From Allantophomopsis cytisporea (Eukaryota; Ascomycota; Leotiomycetes; Phacidiales; Phacidiaceae): a DNA stretch of 64,000 nt. Of this stretch, positions 34,701-44,734 are shown piece by piece. The notes below the pieces were generated by a model. It saw only the letters and a list, made by a program, of their open reading frames with translations, was not told the DNA's origin and ran no database searches. Location: contig CP103022.1 in assembly GCA_024752435.1 (NCBI GenBank), positions 1,178,001 to 1,242,000 of the forward strand, written 5' to 3'. Within the stretch, counting starts at the first letter, position 1. The number at the start of each line of letters is the position of its first letter. A program made the position numbers and the translations under genes.

Positions 34701-36231
34701 GAGTGAATAAAGTCTTTCGCTGCTGCTGGTTGTTTTGGCCGCCCTGGGGAGCATGTTGACTTGCTTGCAGACCGCCCAGGTGTTGAGAGTTCATCTGAGC
34801 CGCCTGAAGAGCTTGAAGTTGGTTCATTTGGAGTGGGTTCAACTGCTGACCCGGGTATAATGGCTGCTGGAGAAGGGCCATTTGTCCTTGGGGGAGCTGT
34901 ACAATTTGTGGCTGACCTCCGTATTGGAAGTTGCCCAAAGAACTGACAGACTGTCCACTCATGGATGCACGAGTGCGGTGACCGGGCTGGAAACCCTGAG
35001 GTTGTCCCTGACCAAAGTTACCCATTGGCGCTTGCTGGTCCTGTTGGCCTTGAGCTGGTGCAGCTGTTCTCCAGTTACCCTCGAAATTTCTCGAGCCCTG
35101 ACGCGTGTGTGCACTTCCACGGCGCTGGAAATCGTTGGTTTGGCCATTGGCTCCTGCATCAGTCGTTGCCATAGGTGGTGGGAACTGGAAGGATCCGCCA
35201 CCTCTCTGAGATGCGCCACCTCGAGGACCTGCGCCCACGGCCATACTCTGACTGCGACCATGACCACCGCGTCCGGCCCTGGGGGCACTCAAAACGCTCT
35301 GTGTTCCCTGCTGTTGTGGAGCAGCTCCTTGCGTATTCTTATCGTCAGCATTTCCGGGGCTGACTGACCGATCGGTGCTCGCAGCAGAGGAAGCTCCTGT
35401 AGCACCGGGGATTGGGAATTGGAAACCCGATGTCGTTCGCTTTTGTTGAGCCAGTTCGGCCGCCTTCTTGGCCTCTGGAAGAGCAAGGGAATGACGGCGC
35501 TGATGACCACCGCCCGGTGGACCACCGCGTCCACCACGGGTGGGTGTGTTCTCGCCTCGCGCGGCAGTGTGATTGTTGGCCTGACTGAAATCCCCAAAGC
35601 CCGAACCCGACGCTCCCGATGATGGAGCTGGTGGCGGACCCATTCCCATGTTCGGAAGTGCCGACTGATTACGACGATGAGACAATGGCTGTGTCGGAGC
35701 ACCCATTGGAGCTTGTTGGAGCTGACCTGGGAACTGGAAGCCATTCTGCGGCGACATATTGTTCATTTGCTGCTGGAGCGGATTGTAGGCACCATTCGGG
35801 GCAAGGTGCTGCGTCGGTGGGATCATACCCATATTCACATATTGCTGGTGTGTAGCTTGGATTTGTTGCTGCTGTTGCTGCAATAGCTCGATTTGCTGCT
35901 GAATAGCCAGTTGTTCCACTGTAGAGAAAGAGCACGAGCGGTTAGCATGGTGTATGAAGCAGGATGATATAGATGGAGGGAAGCTTCTGATAGGGGGGGA
36001 GAGGAGATTGCGATAGTTATCTGGGAGGAAGGAGGGATTTGAAGCTCTGGGATAATGTTGTGTGTTTTGCTTTTTTGGGAGAAACCAATACATACTTCCA
36101 GGAGACGAGAACATGCTCATCAACGGTGTCAACTCCGATGGACTCCTTCGATGGGCGATGTGCAGGCGGCGACCAGATGGGCCCTGGACACCACCCGTTG
36201 GAGGGCCTTGCGGTTGCTGCTGTTGCGACAT
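31777..36231 (-). CDS. ssd1: Ssd1/Sts5-type RNA-binding translational repressor (RNase II-like pseudonuclease)
   Basis: Exons 36231-36096, 35918-33274, 33223-31872 and 31816-31777 give 1390 residues. Residues ~50-500 are Gln/Pro/Gly-rich and disordered, with phospho-site-like HRR(S/N) motifs (HIAHRRSPSE, HQRRHSLALP). Cold-shock-like OB domains follow (LFTPYLPQATLPALLGDGQL, AYVSTQDGLLDADIFICGS), then a large RNB domain with IDPNGANELDDAI and a C-terminal S1-like part. The last tiny exon supplies CLTIRSLNPYAL, the usual family end, so the in-frame TAA after SPP lies in an intron. The family binds mRNAs for cell-wall and growth proteins and represses their translation under Cbk1/Orb6 control, at P-bodies. 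Intron 1 (177 nt) is open in frame and could be misread as coding. The start MSQQQQPQGPP at 36231 is preferred to Met 36300. Confidence 0.93.
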
Positions 36232-36464
36232 GACTGACTGTTTATTCAGAGCACAAATGCACGTTGAGTGCGCGGGACGATGAGGTATGTGGTTGACCAC
36301 AGTAAGCGGGTTTTTTGTGAGTGGTTGTCGTGGAAGCTTTCAAAGAATATAAAGGAGGGACCTAAGTGGATCCGGGGAGCGTGCGGATAATATGTTTTTG
36401 ATTGATTGATTGATTGAAGGAACGACTCGAGAAATCGAGGACGAATGTTAGAATGAATCAATTC

Positions 36465-36517
36465 TTTTTTTTTCTTCTTCTTCTTCTTCTTCTTCTTCTT
36501 TTTCTCTCTTTCTTTTT
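36465..36517. repeat. TTC trinucleotide repeat in a poly-pyrimidine tract
   Basis: Plus-strand T/C-only tract with about eight consecutive TTC units, opposite in strand bias to the purine-rich tract just to its right. Confidence 0.9.
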
Positions 36518-36599
36518 TTAATCTTCAAAGAGAGGGGGAGAGAGAAGAGGGGGGGGAGAGTAGATAGAGAGAGCCAGATTTGGTTGGAGTGTGGGGGTT

Positions 36600-37060
36600 T
36601 TTGAGGGAGTTAGAGGGGAGGGAGGGGAAGGAGGGAGGAAGAGAGAGTGTGTGTGTGAGTGAGTGAGTGAGTGTGAGATAGTGAGAGTAATTGAATTCTC
36701 GAAGAGAGAGAGAGAGTAAGTGAGAGAGAGTAAGTGAGAGGGAGAGAGAGAGAGAGTAGTAGTAGAGAGAGAGGAAGTATGGTAGAGTTAAGGTAAAAAG
36801 GATAAGTCGAGTCGAGGAACGACGTAAGTTGCAATAGCAGTAGTACGTGTGTAGTAGTGTAGTGTAGGGTAGTGTAGGGTAGTGTGGTAGTGACGGAGGG
36901 ATAGAGCTATGGGGGATGGATTATGGTTGGAGGGATTGTGTGGAGAAGTAGTAAGAGAGTTGGGTTGAGTGAGTGAGTGGGTGAGGTAAGTAAGTGAGTG
37001 AGTGAGAGAGAGTGAGTGAGTGAGGTAAGTAAGTTGAGTGAGGTGAGTAAGTGAATTGCT
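36600..37060. repeat. purine-rich GA / GAGT simple-repeat tract (pyrimidine-rich on the ssd1 sense strand)
   Basis: Runs of GAGAGA, GTGAGTGAGT and GTAGTGTAG cover most of ~460 bases. On the minus strand they read as CACTCACT and CTCTCT. Confidence 0.9.
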
Positions 37061-37166
37061 TAGGCTCGGGTAGGTTGAGTGTGTGGGAGTTGTTTAGAGT
37101 GCGGAATGGATTTTAGAGTAACGGGGGGGTGCGGATGGTGGTCGGTGGGTGGTGGATGATGGATGG

Positions 37167-37167
37167 C

Positions 37168-37196
<29 letters not shown>
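37167..37196. repeat. (GAT)n microsatellite
   Basis: About ten perfect TGA/GAT trinucleotide units, read directly. Confidence 0.95.
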
Positions 37197-37199
<3 letters not shown>

Positions 37200-37319
37200 G
37201 GGAGGAGAGGAGGGGAAGGGAAGGGAAGGGGAGCGAGGGGGCTTTGGCAGTTTGTCTACGTCGATATCTATGTCTATGTCTATTCTGTGTGTGTGTGATG
37301 TTATTGATGTACCTATGTA

Positions 37320-37412
37320 TATATGTAGTATAGAGTATATAGTATATAGTATATAGTACACAGTACATAGTATATAGTACATAGTATATAGTACATAGTA
37401 CTATATAGTATG
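37320..37412. repeat. tandem repeat of AT-rich TATAGTAC/TATAGTAT-type units
   Basis: About ten imperfect 8- to 10-base units of the type atagta(t/c)at or atagtacat in direct order. Rich in TATA, able to form hairpins. Confidence 0.85.
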
Positions 37413-38514
37413 TGCATGTATTTCTTTGGTAGAAGGGATAAGTAAAGAGTGGTAGTGTATGTAGACGAAGAGAGTGTGAATCCGGTATGTGGATGATGGA
37501 AGCGAATGATGTTGAAGGGGTCAAGGCGGAAGGGGAAAGGGATGGATGGATGGATGAATGTATGGTGAGAATAAGAAAGGAAAAAGAAAGGAAAAAGAAA
37601 AGAAAAAAAGAAAGAAAAAAAGAACACGGAGTAAAAGCATTTAATGGATATAAAGGTATGTAGTAGTGATAGTATTGAAATACAATGAGAATAATCCCAC
37701 ATCAACCAAACAAACATTATTATCGCTGCCATCATCAACATCATCAACATCGTCATCACCACCATCACAAACACCATCACTCAACTCTAAAAGCGTCGAC
37801 GCTTGCAGACGGATATGGTAGTCCGTAACGATGGTGCCAACGCTCCCAGCGTAAACCTCGTTAAGATTCCGTGAGAAAAGGGTTCATTCAATCACTCAGA
37901 CTTCAACTCAGACTCAGACCCAGACTCAGACGACAACAATGCAAAATGTCAATCAGTAACCATCACCATAACGAGAAGAGCTGTCCAACGCCCGGACTGA
38001 GGCGGATTGATCCATCTCACTTTAGAGTAGGATGACGATGTATTCATCTTACTCACTGTATATCTGACGTCGTTGGTCTGTCCAGCTGAGGTATCTCCAT
38101 CAGTTCATATGTGCTTGCTACCTCTTACATGTATACAAAGTATCTTATCTGTATGTGATAGATACTCCATGAAGTATATATACAAGAATCCTTTGGATGG
38201 AATCCTATGTATGTATTCTTCTCTCTGCCTCTATATCTCTCCCTCTTGATCTTCTCGTGTTGTGTTCTATGTTCTATGTCCGTGTCCGTGTCCGTGTCCA
38301 TGACCATGACCATGTGCGTTGCATGTTTTGTGAGTTTCCAATCCTAAACTTCTAAACTCTCAACGCTTCTGTTTCCCATGTGCAACAAAGTAGAAGACCA
38401 CCTTAACGCAAATCTTTTATCATCGTATTTCGTACAATAACCTTTATACATCTTCTTGGCGCATATTGGTCTTATGTACATATGTATATGTACGCGCATA
38501 CGTATGTATACTCT

Positions 38515-38560
38515 ATGTGTTTCATGTGCTCCATGTGCTCCATGTGCTCGATATGCTCTA
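38515..38560. repeat. 9-bp tandem repeat (catgtgctc)
   Basis: Four to five near-perfect catgtgctc units. A similar short 6-bp array (ccgtgt/ccatga) lies at 38280-38315. Confidence 0.85.
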
Positions 38561-40280
38561 CTGACTTTGTATCTCGCATAGTTCCCAATACAAAAGGACC
38601 ATGTATATATACATTTTCATATGAGTATCTAAATATATGAACAAACTGGCTGACCACTACTTGATTACTGTGGCCATCATGGCTGGCTGCCAGATCGCTG
38701 GTCTCCCCAAAGGAACAGGATGCCGAACCTCATTCGTTACTTTTCACGCTGCTGACTGCCATATGAAAGGAGGATTTCCATGCCATCTCACCTCACAGAC
38801 GCTACTAGAATACTAGATGGAATCTTAGAATCATATACATACGTATTCCATTCGAACAATTGCCTTGTGCCCTCTCCGCCCTACATCTGTAGTAGAACCC
38901 CCAACAACCAACTCTACTCTTCCTTCGTGCATGTAAGATCACCGACCGATCCTACAAACACGGAGGTAAAATAAGGAGCAACAGGAGGAGTGTGTGACGC
39001 ACGAACACACAGGGGACTCGACAAGTTTGACAAGGACACCACAACCCCAAGGGAAACTCGGGAAACACACACACCCCTCCAGTGCCCCCACCGCAGCGGT
39101 CAAAGTACATCACTAAAGGTCCACCAAGCGAAAGCCGCAGAACCAGAAATACCAGAGCTCCCTGCCATGAGAGCTGGACCTGAAGCTGGAGCTTGAGCTT
39201 GAAGCTTGAAGCTTTGCCTGAAGAAGCTTGCTTGAGCTCAAGCTCGAGCTCGAACTCCCCTAAATCACAATCGAAGCTCCAACAGCTGTACCGTAGAAGG
39301 GATCTCCCTACCTCGCATCCAGGAGAAAAGACGAAGAGAAAAGGACACTGGTGCACCATTCACTTGACAGGGACAGGGCCGAGACGGAAGTGGCCACACG
39401 CGCCTGGATTAGAACGCTACCAGTGTGGCTCGTTAGTATCGTATGGGAGGGTCTGGGTTGGCTAAAAAAGAGGGCTGAACTACAAAAATCGCCGCTACCA
39501 GCAACCGGCTTTTGACTTTTTGGTCTTGGGGGAGAAGCGGGAGAAGAAAGAGGAGGAGGAGGAGGAGAGAGGATTTGTATCCTGAGGATTGAGGTTATGT
39601 ATGTTGGTTGGGTAAGGTAAGGTATGGTGATTCCATCATGTAGTGATTCATGTAGTGATGAGCACGAGCTTGAGCACGAGCTTCAGCTTGGTCTGAAAGA
39701 ACTCTCTCCGTCTCAGACTTTGTGCATGCGGCTGGCTATGATGAAGCTGCTTATGCTGGCGGATCTTGTGGCTTGCTCTCTGCTTGTGGCTGTTGCTAAT
39801 GTCTCTTTCGTCTTAACGATGGACGACGTGAAGATGAAGATTGAAACCTGATGAACGCATCAATATTCATCTTCATGTAAACATGATTAGATAGCATTTC
39901 CAATAGAGAGGCGATAAGCATAATCATGTCATGTTTATCGATGTAAAAGGTGGCTGATCCCCTGTCTTCATCTTCGTCTCCGTCCGTCTCTATCTTCTCG
40001 CCTCTGTCTGCCTCTGCCTGTGCCTCTACCTCCGCTTGCCTGTCCTCTTCTCTTCCATAAATGCTCCGATGCCCGATGCCCCGATCTGACGCTTTTCTCT
40101 ACACCGCCAGGGAGCTTCCTCGTTATTCTGCCGCTTTGGCCGCATTTCTCACAAGTCAAACTCTCTTTCTTCACGTTCGCGTCGATTCCTTCATTCCTCC
40201 ACTCTCTCGTCACCATTGTTCCTTTGTTTATCTTCTCATAAGTCGCTTCCTGCTACTCGACCCATCATGCTTCGGTAGCC

Positions 40281-41981
40281 ATGTCGTCTTCAGATTCCGA
40301 CAATGACGAAGAACTCAATTCCCTATTGGCGACGATAGAAATCACTCCGCGAACGCGCCATCACATTCTCTATGGCGACAATAATACCGAAGAAGTGCAT
40401 AATAGTGCACTACAGGAAGCCCGGCAGGAACATCGCCGAATCAGAGAAAATGCATTGAAGGCATTCCGAAAGCACGAGTTACGCGAACAGGAACGGAAGC
40501 TGAGGGAGCAAATAAAAAGAGAGGAAGATCGCCTGCGAGCCGAGGAGGATCGGGCAAAAGCTGCTGCGGAGATTGAGCAGCTCAAGGCGAAATCAGTTCC
40601 AATCCCAGAGTCCACGCCGGCGCCTCCTCCGTCACAAGGACCGCCAGCATCGTCACCATCCACACCACTATCTGCTCCCAAACCTGCCCAAGTTGAACCA
40701 CCGAAGCCCGCCCCTCCACAGCCATCGGCCAACGAAGCTCCTCCTGCACCCAAGCCAACTGAACCTCGCGCGAAAACACCGGAGCAACCGAAACCAGTGC
40801 CTGTCCAAGTCCCACCACCGGCGCCCGTTGTTCAGCCTCAACTGCCTCCAAAGGCACCCGAGCCCGTTCAAGCACCTCAACCAGTACAAGCGCCGCCAAA
40901 GCCCCAGCATAAGCTATTACCTGGAGCCGATGAGTACCTTGAAATTCACAAGCGATTGAAGAATCTAAGGAAGTTCCTCACGGATCATGGAAAGCAGGAT
41001 ATTCAATTCAAGAAGAAGATGGGCGAGATGCGGCGTGAGATTCGAAAGTCTGTTGGACAATTGACCGAGGGTAAAGGAGCAAACAAGATACCAGTAAGCT
41101 CAATTTCTTGTCTAGTTTGGTACAAGCTGACAGCATTATAGATAGACAAGATTTGTGCGGTGCTCAAAGAGGCCCTCACAAGTATGCCCAGCCCACCCGT
41201 CGATCCCGGCATGGTTCTCCTCAAGAAGCCCGAGCCAGCTCAAGGAGCCGTGAACAATGGCGACCAACTCCCATCGCTATTCATTTATCTGCTCAACATC
41301 TTCGCGAAAGCCATCATATCACAATTCATCGACGAAGCCGGTGTATCACCCCGAGCCGCCGATCCCATCGGCGTTGCAGCCGTCTCGGTCTTCGCACGCA
41401 TAGACAACTGCTGGCGCGGCGAATCCATGATCGACATCCTCATGGCCAAGTTCCGCGCCGTATGCCCCGTCCTCTGGGGCGCCCGAGGCAGTGAGAAGAC
41501 AGAAGAAGGACGCGCCCGTCTAGGCTGGAAGCGGAACGAGGGCCAGTGGGTGACGGATCAACAGCACAACACACGCATGACGGGCCTGGGCGCCGGCTAT
41601 GCCTCCATCTCCCTACGCGATTTCTCCAAGACCAGACTCAAGAACCCCTATCCCCCGCCGAAATACTGGATGACCGTCGCGGCTATCGTCGGTACACCGC
41701 CTGCCGACGCCTCCTCGACCCATTACATCGTTCTCAGAGCCCTGATCGAGAACCACGAGCAGCGCTTCATGATGCTGTACGGCTCTGCGGGCCGCGCGGC
41801 TATCCAAGTCGCCGTAGTGGACTTCCCCGCTAGAGCTCTGGAGACGAATGCTGCTGTCACGAGTTTGAAGGTCTTGGGCGACAAACTCACTAGGGATAAT
41901 GGACTGCGGTTGAGACCGGCTAAGGCGCCTGCTGTGGCTACTGGTCGTTTTGGGGGAGTAGGGGTGTTTGGGGGAAGGTGA
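40281..41981 (+). CDS. gle1: Gle1 mRNA-export factor (nuclear pore)
   Basis: Exons 40281-41093 and 41142-41981 (48-nt intron) give 550 residues. The N-terminal region has an acidic start, then a charged coiled coil at residues ~45-110 (HRRIRENALKAFRKHELREQ and the KREEDRLRAEEDRAKAAAE part). A Pro/Ala-rich linker spans ~110-215. The C-terminal GLE1 domain (~220-540) is alpha-helical, with blocks such as SLFIYLLNIFAKAIISQF, DPIGVAAVSVFARI and LKNPYPPPKYWMTVAA. Gle1, with inositol hexakisphosphate, activates the DEAD-box ATPase Dbp5 on the cytoplasmic face of the nuclear pore to release exported mRNPs. The start is the first in-frame Met, immediately followed by an acidic stretch as in other fungal Gle1 proteins. 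Length is close to yeast Gle1 (538). Confidence 0.93.
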
Positions 41982-42499
41982 TTGGGCAACGGGGCATTCT
42001 TGGAGTTGGGGTTGGGGGGGGTATTGTGTTGCATTTATGAGGTTTGGTTAGGGAGAGTAATTGATGTATTATTGTACACTTCTTGAAGATTGCTGGTTTC
42101 CCACGTGAGAATTTGTCCTTTGTGAGATTGGTGGCGCTGGTGTGTGGTATTGGATCTGTTTGTACTTCCTCCTTTTTCTCCACCATGTTGTGAGACCAGA
42201 GGATAAAGGTCCTTTGGCAAGCAGGTATCGTCCCTCAACCCCTGGCACTATGTACCGTGACAACGAAATATGAATATCTTATGCAGCACACAAATATCAC
42301 CTGTGATTTGGTAGTGATGAATCTCAGAATATTGGCGAGCATGCAGAACAAGAACCAAATGATAGCACCATGTATAATGACGAGAGGACGTCACTCCCCA
42401 AAGATATCATTCCACAGTGCATCCCAACCACAAAGCACGCTTTTTGCAAACGCTATCGCTTGTTGTCGCTAGATAGCTGGACTGCGCAGAAGCTTGCTT

Positions 42500-42985
42500 T
42501 TATAGCTCTATGACTGATGAGCACGCCATAACACTACGTGAAAAACATGGACTGACGATGACAATACGAATGATGAGAAGCGCTTGCGTTGCGACTGTCA
42601 GCCTTGATTCGCAGCTATTCCGAATTCCTACTTCGTCCGGACTTCGTGTGTATATAGTAATCGAAGGTCTTGATACTGCTTTCCTCGATGGGTATGCGTT
42701 ATGCGCTTTATAGTGTTGCTTTATGGCAGGAGTCATACCATGGATCTTTTTTTTTTTTTCCCCGATGGGCTATCGTTATTATGATCATACTCAGTAGTAG
42801 CCAGTCTTCTCTCTTTGCAGAGTCTCGCTCCTTTGCTAGGTAGTCTATCTTCCTCTTCACAGCGAATAGGGGTGCTTTATATTTCTTGGAGATCTTGTCC
42901 TTAGACTTTTCCTTGATTGCCGTGGCTTCTCTTGCGGTTTTGTTTTCCGTGATGATTGACGATGTTGGATTCTATATCGCTTGTT
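42500..42985 (-). other. open, protein-like stretch without recognised start or family
   Basis: After a TAG near 42985 the minus strand is open to the TAA at 42500, about 160 codons. The upstream part is Lys/Glu-rich and coding-like (KEKSKDKISKKYKAPLF, KIDYLAKERDSAKRED). An A-run (T-run 42748-42760 on the plus strand) interrupts it. It may be an exon of a gene whose start is spliced from upstream, a transposon relic, or chance. Confidence 0.2.
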
Positions 42986-43298
42986 GCTGGTTCTTTCTAA
43001 TGTGAAGAAGGCTGGGTTTGTAGATATGTTACTGGTAGGGGAGGACGCAGATCAACTGAGATTTGAGATAGCATAGTTGAAGATGGATCACATTGATGAT
43101 GATGATGATTACAAGCAGCTAGCAGAGGGAGTTTGATAGTCCTTCTTCATAGAACATGATTGGGTGCTCACTTTCGATATCAGTGTTTACTTTCTTGTTT
43201 ACTTGATTGTTGTTTTGCGTACAAGGCAACAGGACACAACACCAGAACAAACTCTTCTTCACATCTTTGGACAAGCCAAAGAGTGCAATGAAAAGAGA

Positions 43299-43486
43299 GG
43301 TCGCATCACCTGGAGGCAGTGTAATACCAGGGACACAGTGAGCAGCTGTCATGCGCAAGCACAGAGGACAGCACTCGAGAGACAAAAATAAGTATAATAA
43401 TGATAGGAACCAATGGAACCATGTCAGTTATTAAACTGATAAGAACAGATACTACACTTGATCTAAGCCAGAAGGCAAAGAGAGCT
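43299..43486 (-). ncRNA. U2 spliceosomal snRNA
   Basis: The minus strand reads as a U2 snRNA of about 188 nt. The 5' part has CTCTTTGCCTTCTGGCTTAG followed by ATCAAGTGTAGTATCTGTTC, which includes GTAGTA, the branch-site pairing element. Stem IIa is TCAGTTTAATAACTGA. The Sm site ATTTTTG lies at 43383-43389. Stem III pairs GCTGTC with GACAGC. Stem IV is a CCTGG/CCAGG hairpin with loop TATTACACTGCCT, the conserved U2 B''/A' site. Ends are estimated from the canonical U2 layout. A TATA box lies about 50 nt upstream. U2 pairs with the intron branch point during splicing. This matches the intron-rich genes around it. Confidence 0.95.
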
Positions 43487-43533
43487 AAAGAGGAAAGGAA
43501 AAAAGGAAGTCGAGGAGATGGGAGCGCTGGCCG

Positions 43534-43541
43534 TATTTATA
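43534..43541 (-). promoter_or_regulatory. TATA box of the U2 snRNA gene
   Basis: TATAAATA on the minus strand, about 48 nt upstream of the estimated U2 5' end. Spacing and orientation fit a core promoter. Confidence 0.6.
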
Positions 43542-44527
43542 TTCACAGGAAATCGCTTGCTAGCCGAGCCGAGGACGATTGATTTTTGAAAATCGTCCTG
43601 ACAAACATTCCAAACCGTGCAAACATTGGGCGGAAGGCGGGTGCTGTGTTGTGTTGTGATCCTTTCCGCCATGTGGTTGCCTATTGGCAGGCTTCCGCCT
43701 CATGGTTGCCTATTCGAGGATGCCTGCGGAGGTCTGGCGGAATGGAACAACACTGGCTGGCAGTGAGTATGTGAGTCACGTTCATCCCGCTTGTAGTACG
43801 TTGGACTTCCAATTACCTCTCCGGATCTTATACGGCGGTTTAATATGTACACATCATATAGCATCTCGATCTATAAGCGATCATTGTAACTTCTTGCATT
43901 GTCAAGATGATTCTGCGACACCTTGGATGACATGTTCATTTAACAGTGTTGCACATCTACACTTGAACGAACTGAGAAGACCATCCCTAGTAGTTTATTC
44001 ATCAAAGGGGTTGAAGGGGGTTTCGAAACTCATCAAGACTGGAGACACTTCGCGATAATCTGCTGCTTTCGGCATGTTTACAATAAGTATGAAGACATCC
44101 AGAATCATTGTAAGCCTCAAACATCCTATTCGTATGACTCCCGAGGTCAATCATTCTATTTATACAGGCTGACTTTCTTTAGGCAAATTTGGTGGTTATT
44201 GGTTCAAGTGTTCGACAACCTAAAACCAGTTTTTCAGACAACACAATTGAGCTTCAATCCACTTTGATATCAGGCGGCCTAGGACTCACTGAGTTCACAT
44301 TGCATGAAAGAGCATCATGTCAGCATAAAGAAATCAAGTTGATATCAGCGCCGTCTGTCGCAAATCCATCACAATATGCCCCGATCCGAAAGACAACAGT
44401 CTATGCATATAACCCACTGAATAAACCACAACTCCTATCAACCAATCCAACCCCAATGCCTCAGAAGACTATGTCAATTCTGAGATCACGACTTTGAGCT
44501 TCAGTCACAATCTCCAATCCATTTCAA

Positions 44528-44734
44528 TCATCGTTTTCCCTTCCCCTTAGTCTTGGTTGAGTATCTCTGACCTTCGGGAACAGCACAATCCTCACAGTCC
44601 TCGCCCATGCGGATGGTCTGCCAAATCTGCTTCTTGTTGCAAGGAGTCTGGATGAGACTGGCAGGCTTGCAGAGTTTGCCCAGAGCGTGAATGGTGTGTT
44701 TGCAGTTGTATTGATGAGCGTAGTAGTGGCACAT
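44528..44734 (-). CDS. small Cys/His-rich protein of unknown function
   Basis: Frame of 68 codons beginning MCHYYAHQYNCKHT, with six Cys (positions 2, 10, 20, 32, 47, 50) and several His, a spacing that suggests metal binding (C-x2-C near DCEDC). The C-terminus is basic (STKTKGKGKR). Similar tiny proteins starting MC.YYAH.Y.CKHT recur in ascomycetes, but no function is known to me. The frame extends upstream to a Met at 44773, but an acceptor-like TTTTCCAG lies just before the chosen ATG, suggesting an intron in the 5' leader. No signal peptide. Confidence 0.65.
   Translation of the reverse strand: MCHYYAHQYNCKHTIHALGKLCKPASLIQTPCNKKQIWQTIRMGEDCEDCAVPEGQRYSTKTKGKGKR

Larger units (their letters stand above)
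36232..40280. promoter_or_regulatory. 4-kb low-complexity divergent region between ssd1 and gle1, including the pyrimidine-rich ssd1 leader
   Basis: On the ssd1 sense (minus) strand roughly 36440-37250 is almost entirely C/T-rich, with long CTCTCT and CACTCACT runs. Further out lie (GAT)n, TATAGTAC-type and other tandem repeats, listed separately. Frames here are driven by the repeats, and no gene is supported. A long 5' untranslated leader for ssd1 is likely but not provable from DNA. The right end holds the gle1 promoter. Confidence 0.6.
41982..44527. other. intergenic region containing the U2 snRNA gene
   Basis: 2.5 kb between gle1 and a small minus-strand gene. The U2 snRNA and its TATA box (listed separately) are the only firm features. 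A minus-strand open stretch at 42500-42990 looks protein-like but has no start codon or recognised family. A duplicated ~28-bp segment with ggttgcctatt occurs at 43666-43720. Confidence 0.55.

Noticed and set aside
33283..34710. Long plus-strand open frame (475 codons) opposite ssd1
   Set aside because: Lies entirely antisense to the well-supported RNB region of ssd1; codon bias of ssd1 keeps the opposite frame open. No domain or start context of its own.
37060..37780. Tyr-rich and Ser-rich frames in the ssd1-gle1 gap
   Set aside because: Products of TATAGTA and GAT tandem repeats; low complexity, no start or splice support.
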